A stretch of 64,000 bases of DNA from Exiguobacterium marinum DSM 16307 (lineage in GTDB: Bacteria > Bacillota > Bacilli > Exiguobacteriales > Exiguobacteriaceae). Where the stretch lies: contig NZ_KK211189.1 of NCBI RefSeq assembly GCF_000620845.1, positions 573,662 through 637,661 on the forward strand, given 5' to 3'. The position numbers and the translations under genes were made by a program. The notes under the pieces are model-generated. The model was not told the origin of the DNA. It made no database searches and saw nothing but the letters and a program-made list of their open reading frames with translations. Numbering within the stretch: the first letter of the stretch is position 1; each line of letters begins with the position of its first letter. Positions 28,163 through 36,389 of the stretch are shown piece by piece.

Positions 28163-29155
28163 ATGAATCATGTTAAAGGAATTCACCACGTCACGGCAAT
28201 CACGAGTAGTGCCGAAAAAAACTATGACTTCTTCACCCATATTCTTGGGATGCGCTTGGTAAAGAAAACGGTCAACCAAGATGACATTCAAACGTATCAC
28301 TTATTTTTTGCAGACGATAAAGGGAATGCCGGGACAGACATGACCTTCTTCGACTTCCCAGGTATCCCGAAAGGCAAGCATGGGACAAATGAGATTGCGA
28401 AGACATCATTCCGCGTGCCGAATGATGAAGCGTTGACGTATTGGGCCCGTCGCTTCAACCGTCTCGGTGTCGAGCATGAAGGGATTCAAGAACAGTTCGG
28501 GAAGAAGACGCTCTCGTTCATCGACTTTGATGAGCAGGCGTATCAGCTCATCTCGGATGAGTTCAACGAAGGTATCGCGTCGGGCGAGCCGTGGCAAAAC
28601 GGTCCGATCCCGCTTGAATACGCCATCACGGGACTCGGTCCCATCTTTATTCGGATTGCCGACATCACGTATTTCAAACAAGTGATGGAGCAAGTGGTGC
28701 TGTTCAAAGAGATTGGACGAGAAGGCGATGTCTACCTCTTTGAAGGAGGTGAAGGTGGAAACGGAGCGCAAGTGATCGTCATTCACGACGAGACATCTCC
28801 GCAAGCACGTCAAGGGTTCGGTACCGTGCACCACGTCGCATTCCGCGTCGAGAATCGTAGCGTCCTCGATGAATGGACAGCACGTCTCGAGCAGCTCGGT
28901 TTGCCGACTTCTGGCTACGTCGATCGCTTCTTCTTTGAATCGTCTTATGCGCGTGTCGCACCGCAAATCTTGTTTGAATGGGCGACAGACGGACCAGGAT
29001 TTATGGGGGATGAGCCGTATGAGACGGTCGGTGAGAAGTTGTCACTCCCGCCATTCCTCGAAGCGAAACGTTCGCAAATCGAGGCGATGGTACGACCAAT
29101 CGATACGGTCAGAAGCACGAAAACATTTGAGAAAGAATATGAGGGCATGAAATGA
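28163..29155 (+). CDS. ring-cleaving dioxygenase of the VOC family, MhqA/MhqO-like
   Basis: 330 residues made of two VOC modules. Metal-ligand motifs are GIHHVTAI at the start and GTVHHVAFRV near residue 220, with an E in LFEWATDGPGF. The family cleaves hydroquinone-like aromatic diols or detoxifies quinones. ATG 28160 is also possible; 28163 has better spacing from AGGAGAG. The FMN reductase gene follows, overlapping by four bases in the longer reading. A MarR regulator and matching operators flank it. Confidence 0.88.
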   Translation: MNHVKGIHHVTAITSSAEKNYDFFTHILGMRLVKKTVNQDDIQTYHLFFADDKGNAGTDMTFFDFPGIPKGKHGTNEIAKTSFRVPNDEALTYWARRFNRLGVEHEGIQEQFGKKTLSFIDFDEQAYQLISDEFNEGIASGEPWQNGPIPLEYAITGLGPIFIRIADITYFKQVMEQVVLFKEIGREGDVYLFEGGEGGNGAQVIVIHDETSPQARQGFGTVHHVAFRVENRSVLDEWTARLEQLGLPTSGYVDRFFFESSYARVAPQILFEWATDGPGFMGDEPYETVGEKLSLPPFLEAKRSQIEAMVRPIDTVRSTKTFEKEYEGMK

Positions 29156-29217
29156 GTTTCTTGAATCATTTGTTTGGAAAATCAGATGCATCACAACATA
29201 ACCAAGGAGGAACTACT

Positions 29218-29781
29218 ATGTTAAACATCGGAATCGTACTCGGATCAACTCGTGAAGGTCGCGTCAGTCCACAAGTCGGGGAATGGGTAAAAGAACTCGC
29301 CGACAAACGTGGCGATGCCAACTATGAAGTCATCGACATCGCAGATTATAACTTACCGCTCCTCGGTGAAGCGGGTCAAGACGCATCAGGCGCAGCGACC
29401 TGGTCGGAGAAAATTGCGCAAATGGACGGATTCATCTTCATCGTCCAAGAATACAACCATTCCATCTCAGCATCTCTTAAAAACGCACTCGACTACTTAC
29501 GCGTCGAATGGAACAACAAAGCAGCCGGAATCGTCTCATACGGTTCTGTCGGTGGAGCGCGGGCAACAGAACATCTACGGGGTGTTTTGAGTGAATTGTC
29601 AATCGCTCACGTCCGTGTCCATCCTGCCCTCTCACTCTTCACAGACTTCGAGAACGGCACGCATTTCGCTCCGAAAGACGTTCAAGCACAATCGGTCAAC
29701 GATATGATCGACCAACTCCTTCCATGGACGGAAGCGATGCAATCGGTCCGTACGAAAGCGGGAGAAGTTGCAAACAATTAA
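29218..29781 (+). CDS. NADPH-dependent FMN reductase / azoreductase-like
   Basis: 187-residue flavodoxin-fold oxidoreductase. The phosphate loop GSTREGR follows the first strand, and the flavin-ring segment QEYNHSISASLKNALDYL is characteristic. It likely reduces quinones or similar electrophiles with NAD(P)H. ATG 29218 is preceded by CAAGGAGGA. A longer in-frame start at 29152 overlaps the preceding stop as ATGA and would add 22 residues with no family resemblance (it includes FLNHLFGK); both starts might be used. Confidence 0.88.
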   Translation: MLNIGIVLGSTREGRVSPQVGEWVKELADKRGDANYEVIDIADYNLPLLGEAGQDASGAATWSEKIAQMDGFIFIVQEYNHSISASLKNALDYLRVEWNNKAAGIVSYGSVGGARATEHLRGVLSELSIAHVRVHPALSLFTDFENGTHFAPKDVQAQSVNDMIDQLLPWTEAMQSVRTKAGEVANN

Positions 29782-29792
29782 CAAATCGCGAA

Positions 29793-29818
29793 GCCAGCCT
29801 AAATTTAGGCTGGTTTTT
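29793..29818 (+). terminator. terminator after the FMN reductase gene
   Basis: CCAGCCTAAATTTAGGCTGG perfect palindrome followed by TTTTTG. Confidence 0.85.
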
Positions 29819-29871
29819 GTGCGTTTTCAGAACAGGTCGTGTAAAGTTGGAAGGGATTAGGGGGAACGTAG

Positions 29872-30351
29872 ATGTGGAATCGAAAAATCATCGTTGCATC
29901 GATCACCTCGCCCATCTATGCGATTCTGTTAGCGTGCGGGGTCACCATGACGGGTGTACGAGAAAATGGAGGAATGAGTGATGTACTGAGTGGCTTCCTT
30001 CTGATGACGGTTGCCTATGTAGCGGTCAGTTTTCCAATCATGTTGACCTATGGTGTCGTGACCTCATGGTGCAGTGACTGGTTGGCGAATCGATTCGGTT
30101 CGAAACGATCAAGGTGGTTCACCTCGTTCGCTTTACATATACTATTCGGACTCGTCTTGTCATGGCTCAGTCTTCTCGCGACTATTCTGTTTTTCCTCAT
30201 CGATCGTCGACTGATTAATCGGATGGACGTGATGAAACGAGCTGCAGTAAAAAGTCTGCTCATCCCAATCGGATATTTGCTTATTGTAACGGGAAGTGTG
30301 TATATCATCGATGTCATCCAAGATTTTTTCGTTCGATTCAACTTATTTTAG
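29872..30351 (+). CDS. hypothetical membrane protein, four helices
   Basis: 159 residues, not recognised. Hydrophobic spans are near residues 8-25, 40-65, 85-110 (ALHILFGLVLSWLSLLATIL) and 128-148 (LLIPIGYLLIVTGSVYIIDV). A loop SDWLANRFGSKRSRWFTS carries positive charges. GGGGAA precedes the ATG. It is separate from the reductase operon by a terminator. Confidence 0.72.
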   Translation: MWNRKIIVASITSPIYAILLACGVTMTGVRENGGMSDVLSGFLLMTVAYVAVSFPIMLTYGVVTSWCSDWLANRFGSKRSRWFTSFALHILFGLVLSWLSLLATILFFLIDRRLINRMDVMKRAAVKSLLIPIGYLLIVTGSVYIIDVIQDFFVRFNLF

Positions 30352-30391
30352 GGAAACGAACAAGGACAAACTTACATAAGGAGGAGTAAAA

Positions 30392-31459
30392 ATGAGATGG
30401 ATGATTTATGGGGCGAATGGCTATACGGGTGAGCTGGTTGCCCGACAAGCCGTTCGTGACGGAATGCGTCCGGTTCTTGCCGGTCGGAATGGGCGTTCGA
30501 TTCATCGACTCGGAGACGAGCTCGGTTGCGAAACATCGATTTTCGCATTGAGTCGTGAAGCCGCAATCGAGGCGCTTCACGATGTAGATTTAGTCCTTCA
30601 TTGTGCAGGTCCTTTCACGGATACGAGTCAAGTCATGATTGAAGCATGTTTGGAGACGGGCACGCATTACTTGGATATTACCGGGGAAATTGACGTGTTT
30701 GAATACGTCCATTCTAAACAACGGGCGGCTCAGGCGAAGGAAAGTGGCATCATTATATGTTCGGGCGTTGGATTTGATGTCATTCCGACTGACTGTGTGG
30801 CGCGAAAGTTAAAGGAACTATTGCCGGATGCGACATCACTCGCTCTCGGCTTTTCGGCGGCAGGTGGCATTTCACCAGGAACGATGAAAACAGCCGTCCG
30901 TGGGCTTGAATCGAGCAGTATGGAGCGTGTGAACGGAAAGTTATCACCATTTCCGATTGGGGCAAAGCGCAGAACGATTGATTTCGGACGTGGAAGCCGC
31001 ACCGCGATTGCGATTCCTTGGGGAGACGTTTCGACCGCCTACTATACGACGGACATCCCGAATATTACGACGTGGGTGCCGGTGCCGACAGCGGCTGCCT
31101 ATGTTGCGCGTACTTTGTCATGGTTCAGCCCGATTCTTGGAAAAGACGCCGTCCAAAAGCGATTGCTCCGATATGTCGACGAGAACGTATCTGGACCGGA
31201 CGAGGCTGAACGTGAAAAATCATCGACCTACGTATGGGGCGAAGCGACAAATGCAGAAGGACGAAAGATTGTCGTCCGAATTCAAACGGCGAGTACGTAT
31301 GCTTTCACCGTGTATGGGGCGCTCGCCGTCGTCAAACGATTACTCGGTACCGGTCGAATGCTTGCCGGGAGTTTTACACCGGCCATGTTGTTCGGCTCTC
31401 AATTCCTCGAAGAAATTCAAGGATCGTCATCGTTTGTGGTTGATGAGATTCGTCCATGA
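30392..31459 (+). CDS. saccharopine dehydrogenase-family NAD(P)-binding oxidoreductase
   Basis: 355 residues. The N-terminal Rossmann fold reads WMIYGANGYTGELVARQAV, followed by VLAGRN and CAGPFTDTSQ; the middle has HYLDITGEIDVFE and CSGVGFDVIPTDC, typical of trans-acting enoyl-reductase-like members of this family. The substrate is unknown. AAGGAGGAG precedes the ATG. Its stop overlaps the Nudix start (ATGA), so the two are coupled. Confidence 0.86.
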   Translation: MRWMIYGANGYTGELVARQAVRDGMRPVLAGRNGRSIHRLGDELGCETSIFALSREAAIEALHDVDLVLHCAGPFTDTSQVMIEACLETGTHYLDITGEIDVFEYVHSKQRAAQAKESGIIICSGVGFDVIPTDCVARKLKELLPDATSLALGFSAAGGISPGTMKTAVRGLESSSMERVNGKLSPFPIGAKRRTIDFGRGSRTAIAIPWGDVSTAYYTTDIPNITTWVPVPTAAAYVARTLSWFSPILGKDAVQKRLLRYVDENVSGPDEAEREKSSTYVWGEATNAEGRKIVVRIQTASTYAFTVYGALAVVKRLLGTGRMLAGSFTPAMLFGSQFLEEIQGSSSFVVDEIRP

Positions 31460-31953
31460 GCCGGGAAACCTGGGATTTACTAGACGAAAATCGGCAACCG
31501 CTCGGACGAACCCATTTTCGAGGTGACGACTTGGAACCGAACACGTTCCATACGGTCATCGAGGTGTTCACATTTGATCCGGATGGCAAACTGTTACTCT
31601 CTAGGCGTCATCCTGATAAGAAATATCCTCTTCTTTGGGAAGGGACAGGCGGTTCGATTTTAGCGGGAGAGATGAGTCGCGAAGGGGCGGTCCGTGAACT
31701 TCAAGAAGAATTGGGACTATGTGTCTTGCCTGAACAGCTTCGTTTCGTGACGACGATCAAGCGCGAGACGTACTTCTTAGATTTGTATGTATACACGAGC
31801 GAGCGGTCGATTGATTTGAGACAACTCTCTTTACAAATCGATGAAGTGGTCGATGTGAGATTAGAGGAGTGGGACACCGTGCTCGATTCTGTTGAACTCG
31901 TACCTACTGTCAAAGAACGATTGATCCGGTTCGGTCACTTGATTCGAACGTGA
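31456..31953 (+). CDS. Nudix hydrolase
   Basis: 165 residues. The full Nudix box is present from residue about 64: GSILAGE, seven residues, RELQEELGL, matching GX5EX7REUXEEXGU. The N-terminal WDLLDENRQPLGRTHFRG resembles isopentenyl-diphosphate isomerase-like and YfcD-type Nudix proteins, so the substrate is open. Translation starts within the stop of the previous gene. Confidence 0.88.
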   Translation: MSRETWDLLDENRQPLGRTHFRGDDLEPNTFHTVIEVFTFDPDGKLLLSRRHPDKKYPLLWEGTGGSILAGEMSREGAVRELQEELGLCVLPEQLRFVTTIKRETYFLDLYVYTSERSIDLRQLSLQIDEVVDVRLEEWDTVLDSVELVPTVKERLIRFGHLIRT

Positions 31954-31994
31954 TATGCTACACTCAACATGGAAGAAACAAGGGAGGGAACAGA

Positions 31995-32789
31995 GTGAAA
32001 CGTTTAGAATTGGCACGACGCATCGAAGGTATAAAAGCGGAGGGGACGTCTGCTTATATTCGACACCGCAAACAAACCCCTCCCTATGAAGGTGCGGAAC
32101 TGCACGTTGAAGGTAAAGGGCACGTATTCAAAATGGGGAATATGAGCTTTGCAGTCGGATTCGGACTCAACCGACCGACAAGCTTCTATGACCTGCATCA
32201 GATGGAAAAGTGGGTGCGTGGGAAAAATGTGTCTCGCCTACATATCGAAGTTTGTCCATTAGCGGATGATTCCTTACTGCGCTTACTGCAAGAACGCAAT
32301 TATACGCTCGATCACTTTTTAGACGTGTGGACGTTAGATGTAACGCAATATGACGGACCAGCTTCTTCGAATCAAGTCGAAAAGGTACAGGATGAGACGC
32401 TCAATGAATGGGCAACCGCGATTGCGGCCGGATTTGCAGAATCTGGAACGATTCTTCAAGAGACAGTCGATACGGCCAAAGGGTTTTATGCGTTACCGAG
32501 TAACCACGCCTATCTCGTCCGAGAAGAGGACACTGTCGTAGCGGGTGGGATCCTAGCGACGCAAGACGGAATCGGAGAACTGTTTCTGACGAGCACCGTA
32601 CCGACTTACCGACAAAAAGGATACCAGACGCAACTCATTTTGGAACGAATCGCCGAAGCGAAAGTGATTGGATGTGACGTCCTGACCGTAACGACGAAAG
32701 TCGATTCGGCCTCCGGACGTAATATGGAACGGCTCGGATTTCAGCCATTCTACCAAAAAGCGGTCATGAAAAGTCCAATCCTCAAATAA
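31995..32789 (+). CDS. GNAT acetyltransferase, two-domain
   Basis: 264 residues. The C-terminal half carries the GNAT core: ELFLTSTVPTYRQKGYQTQL (acetyl-CoA loop with RQKGYQ) and VDSASGRNMERLGFQPFY. The N-terminal half is a degenerate relative (LHIEVCPLADDSLLRLLQER). GTG 31995 is chosen, just behind AGGGAGGGA. The substrate is unknown. Confidence 0.82.
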   Translation: MKRLELARRIEGIKAEGTSAYIRHRKQTPPYEGAELHVEGKGHVFKMGNMSFAVGFGLNRPTSFYDLHQMEKWVRGKNVSRLHIEVCPLADDSLLRLLQERNYTLDHFLDVWTLDVTQYDGPASSNQVEKVQDETLNEWATAIAAGFAESGTILQETVDTAKGFYALPSNHAYLVREEDTVVAGGILATQDGIGELFLTSTVPTYRQKGYQTQLILERIAEAKVIGCDVLTVTTKVDSASGRNMERLGFQPFYQKAVMKSPILK

Positions 32790-32823
32790 TCAGCTCACCT
32801 CATGCGAGGTGAGCTGATTTTGA
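32787..32823. terminator. bidirectional terminator between GNAT and SDR genes
   Basis: AATCAGCTCACCTC-ATGC-GAGGTGAGCTGATT, a 14-bp stem, followed by TT on the plus strand and preceded by AA. It serves both convergent genes. Confidence 0.85.
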
Positions 32824-32824
32824 G

Positions 32825-33610
32825 TTACAAGAGGGATTCTGCACCGTCGACATACACTTCAGAACCGGTGACATGGCTCGACATGTTGCTCGCGAAAAAC
32901 AAGACAACGTCAGCGACCTGTTTCGCGGAACCGGATTTTCCGGCAAGGGGTTGATTCCCAAGTGGATACTCGATGGGGATCACGACTTCTTCAAGCAACG
33001 CATCGTCCCGATTAGTCGAATCGTCGATATTCGTATCGATCGCCCCTGGACAAATCGAATTCACGCGAATTCCGAATTGTGCGAGCTCGGCAGCTGCCAT
33101 TTTCGCAAAGCCGGTCTGTCCTGCTTTCGTTGTCGCATAGCCGCTGAAACCAAAATTTTTAAAGTAGCGATTGCCGTTAATCGAAGAGGTGATGATGATA
33201 CTCCCCCCATTCTCTTTCAAATGAGGAATCGCATGTTTGACGGTCAAAAACGTTCCCGTCAGGTTCGTCTCTACAACACCGTTCCAATCTTCTATAGATA
33301 GATGTTCAATCGGTGTGATGGTTCCGTTTCGTCCGGCGTTCGCGAAGACGATGTCGATTCGACCAAATCGCTCAATCGTCCGTTCATACGCTTCTTTCAT
33401 TGCTGCTTCATCCGAAACATCCGCGCTAATGCCGATGGCCCGTTCTTCTCCGACGAGACTAGCGAGACGCATCGTATCTTCTTCATTCAGGTCAAGAATG
33501 GCGACTTTTGCACCCGCTTGAATGAAACGGATGACAGCGGCACGTCCAATTCCAGAGGCCGCTCCGGTGACAAGCGCTACTTTTCCAGATAGTAATTTAT
33601 TTGAAATCAA
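32825..33610 (-). CDS. short-chain dehydrogenase/reductase
   Basis: Classical SDR of about 261 residues. NAD(P) motif TGAASGIG near residue 17, NAG at about 93, catalytic Ser in ITSSINGN, Tyr-Lys in YATTKAG, and SICPGAIDT after it. The ending GSEVYVDGAESLL is usual. TTG 33610 is chosen since AAAGGAG stands eight bases before it, while an in-frame GTG at 33619 has no spacing. Substrate unknown. It stands alone. Confidence 0.9.
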   Translation of the reverse strand: MISNKLLSGKVALVTGAASGIGRAAVIRFIQAGAKVAILDLNEEDTMRLASLVGEERAIGISADVSDEAAMKEAYERTIERFGRIDIVFANAGRNGTITPIEHLSIEDWNGVVETNLTGTFLTVKHAIPHLKENGGSIIITSSINGNRYFKNFGFSGYATTKAGQTGFAKMAAAELAQFGIRVNSICPGAIDTNIDDSTNRDDALLEEVVIPIEYPLGNQPLAGKSGSAKQVADVVLFFASNMSSHVTGSEVYVDGAESLL

Positions 33611-33682
33611 TCTAATCACTCCTTTTTATGACTCCTTCTCATATTCCACAGTTCTGGAAAAGTTACGCTTCATTTCAGAAAA

Positions 33683-33994
33683 TCATGGCGACGTGACTTC
33701 AATCGTACGCGCGATGTTCAAGTCGGACTCGGTGGGGATGACTTCGATCGTGACGAGCTGACCGCTTTGTAAGTCTTGTACGCTATTGACGATACCCGTC
33801 ACTTCTGTTTGGTCATTGATCAAAATCACACGCAAGCTGATTTCTTCTGAGGACTCAGATTCAATCAATAGCTGAGGAATATCGACTCGCTCAATCTGTC
33901 CTTCGACAACATTGTCATTCCACGTACTCATCCAATAAACGACGATTAAAAAAAGGCCGAGAAAGACTAGGGCAAAGGTTAATCGTGAACTCAT
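33683..33994 (-). CDS. small membrane-anchored protein
   Basis: 103 residues, not recognised. One helix near the N-terminus (LTFALVFLGLFLIVVYWM) followed by an outer beta-rich domain (GQIERVDIPQLLIES through VTGIVNSVQDLQSGQLVTIE), possibly OB-like. ATG 33994 is chosen because AAGGAGTG precedes it; longer in-frame starts lack a site. Confidence 0.7.
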   Translation of the reverse strand: MSSRLTFALVFLGLFLIVVYWMSTWNDNVVEGQIERVDIPQLLIESESSEEISLRVILINDQTEVTGIVNSVQDLQSGQLVTIEVIPTESDLNIARTIEVTSP

Positions 33995-34135
33995 ATCAAC
34001 CCACTCCTTCATTGTCCCGTTTCGCATCTTGTCTAATTTACCTTTACCCGGAAATTCTCTCATTACTTGAAAAAATAGTAGGAATCATAAGAAAAATAGG
34101 GAATAGAAAGAAAAACGAAAGGCGAGGTGCGGCGA

Positions 34136-34444
34136 ATGTGGATGACGGTTGCGGCGCTAGGATTGGTTGCTTGTGTATGGATTACGTTTGGTTGGTTTAC
34201 AATCGGTAATGCAAAGCGACGGGTATGGGGAGGTCTTCTTTCACTCAGTATGACTTGTCTGTTCGCGCCGATTTTACTGGTGAAAATGGGAGAACAGTAT
34301 GGGTTCGTTGGCGTTCAAGTGGGATTGACCACACTATTTGGCTTATTCGCAGGTGCATTTTTCTTTGTGGCGCTCGGGTGGACTGGACGACCAGCGAAAG
34401 TTCGAAAAGTGAGAACGTTATCGGAAGACCCTGATTTGTTTTAA
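34136..34444 (+). CDS. small membrane protein, three helices
   Basis: About 102 residues, not recognised. Helices near residues 4-22 (VAALGLVACVWITFGWFTI), 32-52 and 60-82 (VGVQVGLTTLFGLFAGAFFF), then a short basic tail. AAAGGCGAGG stands nine bases before ATG 34136; an upstream GTG at 34127 lies inside that site. Confidence 0.65.
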   Translation: MWMTVAALGLVACVWITFGWFTIGNAKRRVWGGLLSLSMTCLFAPILLVKMGEQYGFVGVQVGLTTLFGLFAGAFFFVALGWTGRPAKVRKVRTLSEDPDLF

Positions 34445-34460
34445 GGGAATCTTTGAAGAC

Positions 34461-34748
34461 GTGATTGAACTGGACGGGTTTCTTGATCGCGAGTTTGCAC
34501 ATACGTACGGCTACATCTATCAAGATGAATTGCTCCGTTTTGACGATCAGGAAGTAATGGATGTCGTAGCTGTTCAAAGAAATGAACTGATGGCGCTCAC
34601 AGAAGGACGAGTGTGCACGATTGAAGGAAGCTCATCCATGACGAATCATCTTGTTCAGATTACGCAAGCCGATTTAGTTCCGCATCCTCTGACTTACTGG
34701 CAAAACATATTTGAGAGTTTGACACGAATGTATGCCTTAAATCGATAA
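34461..34748 (+). CDS. hypothetical protein
   Basis: 95 residues, acidic, no membrane helix and no family recognised. The start is GTG 34461 with only a distant AAGGG, so the start is uncertain. It follows the small membrane protein by 16 bases. Its 3' end overlaps the convergent acetyltransferase gene by 12 bases. Confidence 0.5.
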   Translation: MIELDGFLDREFAHTYGYIYQDELLRFDDQEVMDVVAVQRNELMALTEGRVCTIEGSSSMTNHLVQITQADLVPHPLTYWQNIFESLTRMYALNR

Positions 34749-35201
34749 GGAAAGAATACGTTGTTCGCCGATCGGCCCACCGATTCGACGTCCGGTATCA
34801 ATCCATCCGTTTGTCGTATAGAGTGAAAAAGCGGCCTCGTTTTTCAAGTTGACCGACAAGACGACTTCACGAATGTGGGGGAAGTGTTGTTGTACGAATG
34901 TCGGGAGTTCTCGGAGCGCCGCTTTAGCGTAACCTTTGCCTTGCTCCTCATAATTGATGGAAAAAGCGGAGAACAGTAAGGCGTTTGGTTCGTTCGTGTA
35001 GGAAGCGACGCGTTCATTGTCATGTAATAAAAACATACCGATCGGCTTCGACTCGACGACGATAATTGGATGAACGCCATCAGGTAATGAATGATCCATG
35101 TCTTTTGGAAGAGTCGTGTACTTCTCTTGGTCCGTTGGTAAATCAAATGTATCAAGGATTGATTGGTGCGACTCATTTCGGTGTTCGAGTGTGATTTTCA
35201 T
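34737..35201 (-). CDS. GNAT acetyltransferase
   Basis: 154 residues. Core motif EQGKGYAKAALREL and the later SVNLKNEAAFSLYTTNGWI are clear. ATG 35201 is chosen behind AAGGAGA; a longer start at 35228 lies before the binding site. Divergent from the next GNAT gene, with only 50 bases between them. Confidence 0.87.
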   Translation of the reverse strand: MKITLEHRNESHQSILDTFDLPTDQEKYTTLPKDMDHSLPDGVHPIIVVESKPIGMFLLHDNERVASYTNEPNALLFSAFSINYEEQGKGYAKAALRELPTFVQQHFPHIREVVLSVNLKNEAAFSLYTTNGWIDTGRRIGGPIGEQRILSLSI

Positions 35202-35251
35202 GAGAAGTCTCCTTCGGTCGTTATTCATTTCTTTCAGAAAAGAGGAGTTAT

Positions 35252-36043
35252 ATGTCTACACAATTTACATATCGCCAAAATCCGCCACTGCAAGATATAT
35301 ATCGCGCGTTTATGACTGGTTTTTCTGATTATATCATTCCGTTCCAATTCGACGAGCAGACGTTTGAAGACGTCTTTCTCGTAAGAGACCAAAATCAGCC
35401 GTCTCGTTCAATCGTCGCTTATGACGGGGAAGAGACGGTTGGCGTCGTATTGAGTGGGATTGCACATCTTGATTCAGGATGGCAGACGCGTTGTGGCGGT
35501 CTTGCGATCGCCCCACACGTCCGGAAATTAGGAGTTGCGACCGAGTTGATGCAACGATTTGAAGAGGGCGCCAAAGGTACTCGCTTACTTGAAGTGATTC
35601 AAGGGAACGATGCGGCGTTGTCGCTTTATCATCAACTTGGATACAAGACGACACGTGAAATTTATTACTTTCAAGCGGTACCACTTGTAACGACCGCTCA
35701 GATGACTTCGGAACCGATTCAAACGCTGTTCGACCGACTATATCCGACAGCTCAGCATGTTCCGATTTGGCAATGCGATGTGCGTGTGACCCAACAGGAG
35801 GCGGAACTTGTGAAAGTGGTAGAAGATCAACAAGAAGGTTTTTTGTTATACCGCAATCATGTATTGCTCGATGTTTTTGGTCACGCCGAGGATGCGGAAT
35901 GGTTGTTGCGGGCGGCTGCGAGCCGATCGCCACTTCATATCACCTTGACGTCGGACCGTCCTGAATGGATTGAAGCAGCACAACGATTACGATTTGTTCA
36001 AGACGAGATAGCACAATTTGAAATGGTGAAGAATGCCTTATGA
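35252..36043 (+). CDS. GNAT acetyltransferase, two-domain
   Basis: 263 residues. The N-terminal GNAT domain shows GGLAIAPHVRKLGVATELM and NDAALSLYHQLGYKTTREI; the C-terminal 120 residues (VRVTQQEAELVKVVEDQQEG, then LRAAASRSPLHITLT) look like a second, catalytically poor GNAT-related domain. AGGAG precedes the ATG. It overlaps the next small gene by ATGA. Confidence 0.85.
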   Translation: MSTQFTYRQNPPLQDIYRAFMTGFSDYIIPFQFDEQTFEDVFLVRDQNQPSRSIVAYDGEETVGVVLSGIAHLDSGWQTRCGGLAIAPHVRKLGVATELMQRFEEGAKGTRLLEVIQGNDAALSLYHQLGYKTTREIYYFQAVPLVTTAQMTSEPIQTLFDRLYPTAQHVPIWQCDVRVTQQEAELVKVVEDQQEGFLLYRNHVLLDVFGHAEDAEWLLRAAASRSPLHITLTSDRPEWIEAAQRLRFVQDEIAQFEMVKNAL

Positions 36044-36225
36044 AGCGACTAATAGTGATTTGCATCATTGGGTTGATCGGTGGGAACACGTTAACTTTAA
36101 TTGCGTTGACCACGAACATCCCCAAACATATGTCACAGCTCTTCATGTTGGGTGGCATGGGTGTCACCGTTCTTTCAATCGTTGGGGTCGTCCTTACAAA
36201 ATATTATACGAGGAAACGTGGGTGA
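36040..36225 (+). CDS. 61-residue membrane protein
   Basis: Two helices, LIVICIIGLIGGNTLTLIAL near the start and LGGMGVTVLSIVGVVLTKYY near the end, with a basic tail. Its ATG overlaps the GNAT stop (ATGA), which supports real, coupled translation. Function unknown. Confidence 0.65.
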   Translation: MKRLIVICIIGLIGGNTLTLIALTTNIPKHMSQLFMLGGMGVTVLSIVGVVLTKYYTRKRG

Positions 36226-36300
36226 AACGATTGTGAAGCGGTCGTTATGGTTTTCACATCATTCTGTCATCTATGAAACGAAAATGAAAAACTTCATATA

Positions 36301-36330
36301 TTGAAATGTTTAACCTCCTAGTGGTATATT
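36301..36330 (+). promoter_or_regulatory. sigma-A promoter of the M23 peptidase gene
   Basis: TTGAAA (36301-36306), 18 bases, TATATT (36325-36330), 60 bases before the start codon. Confidence 0.6.
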
Positions 36331-36389
36331 CGCACATGTAGCTTTTTTAAAATTTATGAATGTATCAATTTGGAGGGTTTATTATATAT

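Noticed and set aside
36223-36300. TGAAAC boxes at 36223 and 36274 considered as more SigW promoters
   Set aside because: No CGTA at 16-17 bases; the first has CGTT at 14 and the second TATA. A sigma-A promoter at 36301 explains the gene.
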